Shown here: in pieces, positions 5,291 to 6,030 of the stretch | Layout of the letters: every line of letters starts with the position of its first letter | Numbering within the stretch: position 1 is the first letter of the stretch | NCBI GenBank assembly: GCA_030679025.1 | Contig: JAUXTV010000172.1 | Coordinates: 1 to 6,030 of the forward strand | DNA from: Candidatus Woesearchaeota archaeon | GTDB taxonomy: Archaea; Nanobdellota; Nanobdellia; SCGC-AAA011-G17; UBA489 | Direction: 5' to 3' | Length of the DNA stretch: 6,030 nucleotides | Notes under the pieces: model-generated | What the model was told of the DNA's origin: nothing | What the model saw: the letters and a program-made list of their open reading frames with translations, nothing else | Database searches by the model: none | Position numbers and translations under genes: made by a program

Positions 5291-6030
5291 ATGGAGAATG
5301 ATATTAAAGATAAAAAAGTGTATATAAATTGGGTTGTGAAAGCCCTGGCCCGGACTAAACAAATTAAAGAGACGGATAAGGCACTCTTAAAGATTATGAT
5401 AGAGAATTCTAGACTCTCTTTGAAAGCTATAGGAAAAAAACTCAAAATCAGTAAAGTTGCAGTATTTCATAAAATAAAAAAACTGGAAAAGCTTCAAATA
5501 ATTACAGGCTACTCTGCATTTATAGATTTTACAAAGCTTGGTCTTAAAGTATATAATTTGGGGATAAAAACCTCCATGACATTACAGGAAAAGTATGAAT
5601 ATGTTGAGCGGATTGAAAAGCTTCCTTTTGTAAACCAGATTCTATTATTCTCAGGAAGCAAGTGGGAGTTCTTAGTAAGAATAGTATGTAAAGAGGAAAA
5701 TATTAACAATAATATCAATTTGCTGCAAACAGAAAAAATTCAACTTGTGGAAGTTATTCAAACTCATACTGGTTTATTCTTTTCAGAACAAAAAAAAGAG
5801 ATTACTCATTTAATCACTCCGACAGGTATGGAACCTTACACTAAAAAAGATATTCTAGTCCTGAGGAAGCTTGCTGAAAATTCCAAAGAGAAGATCATAG
5901 ATCTCGCAAAAGAACTCCATTGTGACCCCAAGACTATACTTAGCACTATGACCAATTTAAAGAAGAAAAATATTCTTCGTATGTGCATAACTACTACAAA
6001 TCCTTTTGTCTATGGCGGAGAAGCATATCT
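5291..6030 (+). CDS. Lrp/AsnC-like transcriptional regulator with two HTH domains (3' end outside window)
   Basis: This frame is open to the right edge, with 246 residues visible. An in-frame TAA immediately before ATG 5291 fixes the start. A winged helix-turn-helix of Lrp/AsnC type lies at about 26-72: D-K-A-L-L-K-I-M-I-E-N-S-R at 29-41, then S-L-K-A-I-G-K-K-L-K-I-S, then V-A-V-F-H-K-I-K-K-L-E at 56-66 as recognition helix, ending I-I-T-G-Y. A region at about 74-168 has the alternating strand/helix pattern of an Lrp ligand/dimer (RAM-like) domain. A second HTH-like segment follows at about 184-230 (D-I-L-V-L-R-K-L-A-E-N, then T-I-L-S-T-M-T-N-L-K-K-K-N-I-L). Classical Lrp proteins are about 150 residues with one HTH, so this is a longer double-headed form. 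It probably controls the divergent binding-protein gene and itself. The effector may be an amino acid, as is usual for Lrp, but this is inference. Confidence 0.88.
   Translation, partial: MENDIKDKKVYINWVVKALARTKQIKETDKALLKIMIENSRLSLKAIGKKLKISKVAVFHKIKKLEKLQIITGYSAFIDFTKLGLKVYNLGIKTSMTLQEKYEYVERIEKLPFVNQILLFSGSKWEFLVRIVCKEENINNNINLLQTEKIQLVEVIQTHTGLFFSEQKKEITHLITPTGMEPYTKKDILVLRKLAENSKEKIIDLAKELHCDPKTILSTMTNLKKKNILRMCITTTNPFVYGGEAY

Noticed and set aside
5509..5718. 69-residue frame on the - strand
   Set aside because: It is opposite the Lrp/AsnC-like gene, whose frame is long and has clear domains.
1..6030. CRISPR array, insertion sequence or transposase
   Set aside because: I saw no regularly spaced repeats, no transposase-like frame and no long terminal inverted repeats.

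Overview
The window looks archaeal and AT-rich. It carries a TrmB-family regulator, a two-HTH Lrp/AsnC-like regulator, archaeal TATA-like boxes about 26 bases upstream of start codons, no Shine-Dalgarno sequences, and membrane-anchored rather than lipoprotein-type solute-binding proteins. One binding protein has a short T-G-L-S-V segment just after its membrane anchor. Similar segments are, as I recall, common in DPANN archaea of the Woesearchaeota/Pacearchaeota type, so I lean that way, but the window has no phylogenetic marker. All three stop codons are used as stops and the code is standard.

Left part (1-1666, + strand): an overlapping three-gene cassette. It starts with the C-terminal end of an AbiEi-type antitoxin that runs off the left edge. 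An intact AbiEii-type nucleotidyltransferase toxin (308 aa) overlaps it by 22 bases. A small calcineurin-like metallophosphoesterase overlaps the toxin gene by the 4 bases ATGA. The tight overlaps suggest co-translation and make the phosphoesterase a candidate accessory component of the toxin-antitoxin module.

Middle scar (1667-2110): no intact gene. It holds a GC-rich patch, a T-rich likely terminator, a 7-bp inverted repeat, a 5' fragment of a livF-type ABC ATPase (- strand, Walker A present, everything after it lost), and a short + strand remnant that reads as the last residues of a CBS-domain protein. The CBS remnant ends 9 bases from the stop of the next gene, as an old convergent neighbour would. 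This looks like a recombination scar between the toxin-antitoxin cassette and the transport/regulation genes.

Right part (2111-6030): two copies of one layout, each a branched-chain-amino-acid-type solute-binding protein on the - strand with a divergent transcriptional regulator on the + strand. Unit 1 is a 380-aa binding protein with a TrmB-like regulator. Unit 2 is a 363-aa binding protein with an Lrp/AsnC-like regulator that runs off the right edge. The two units meet tail to tail with 5 bases between stops. No permease or intact ATPase is present. The binding proteins may serve a transporter encoded elsewhere, or act as surface ligand sensors; the sequence does not decide. Each regulator probably controls its divergent partner, and similar leader sequences precede both binding-protein genes and the livF fragment.
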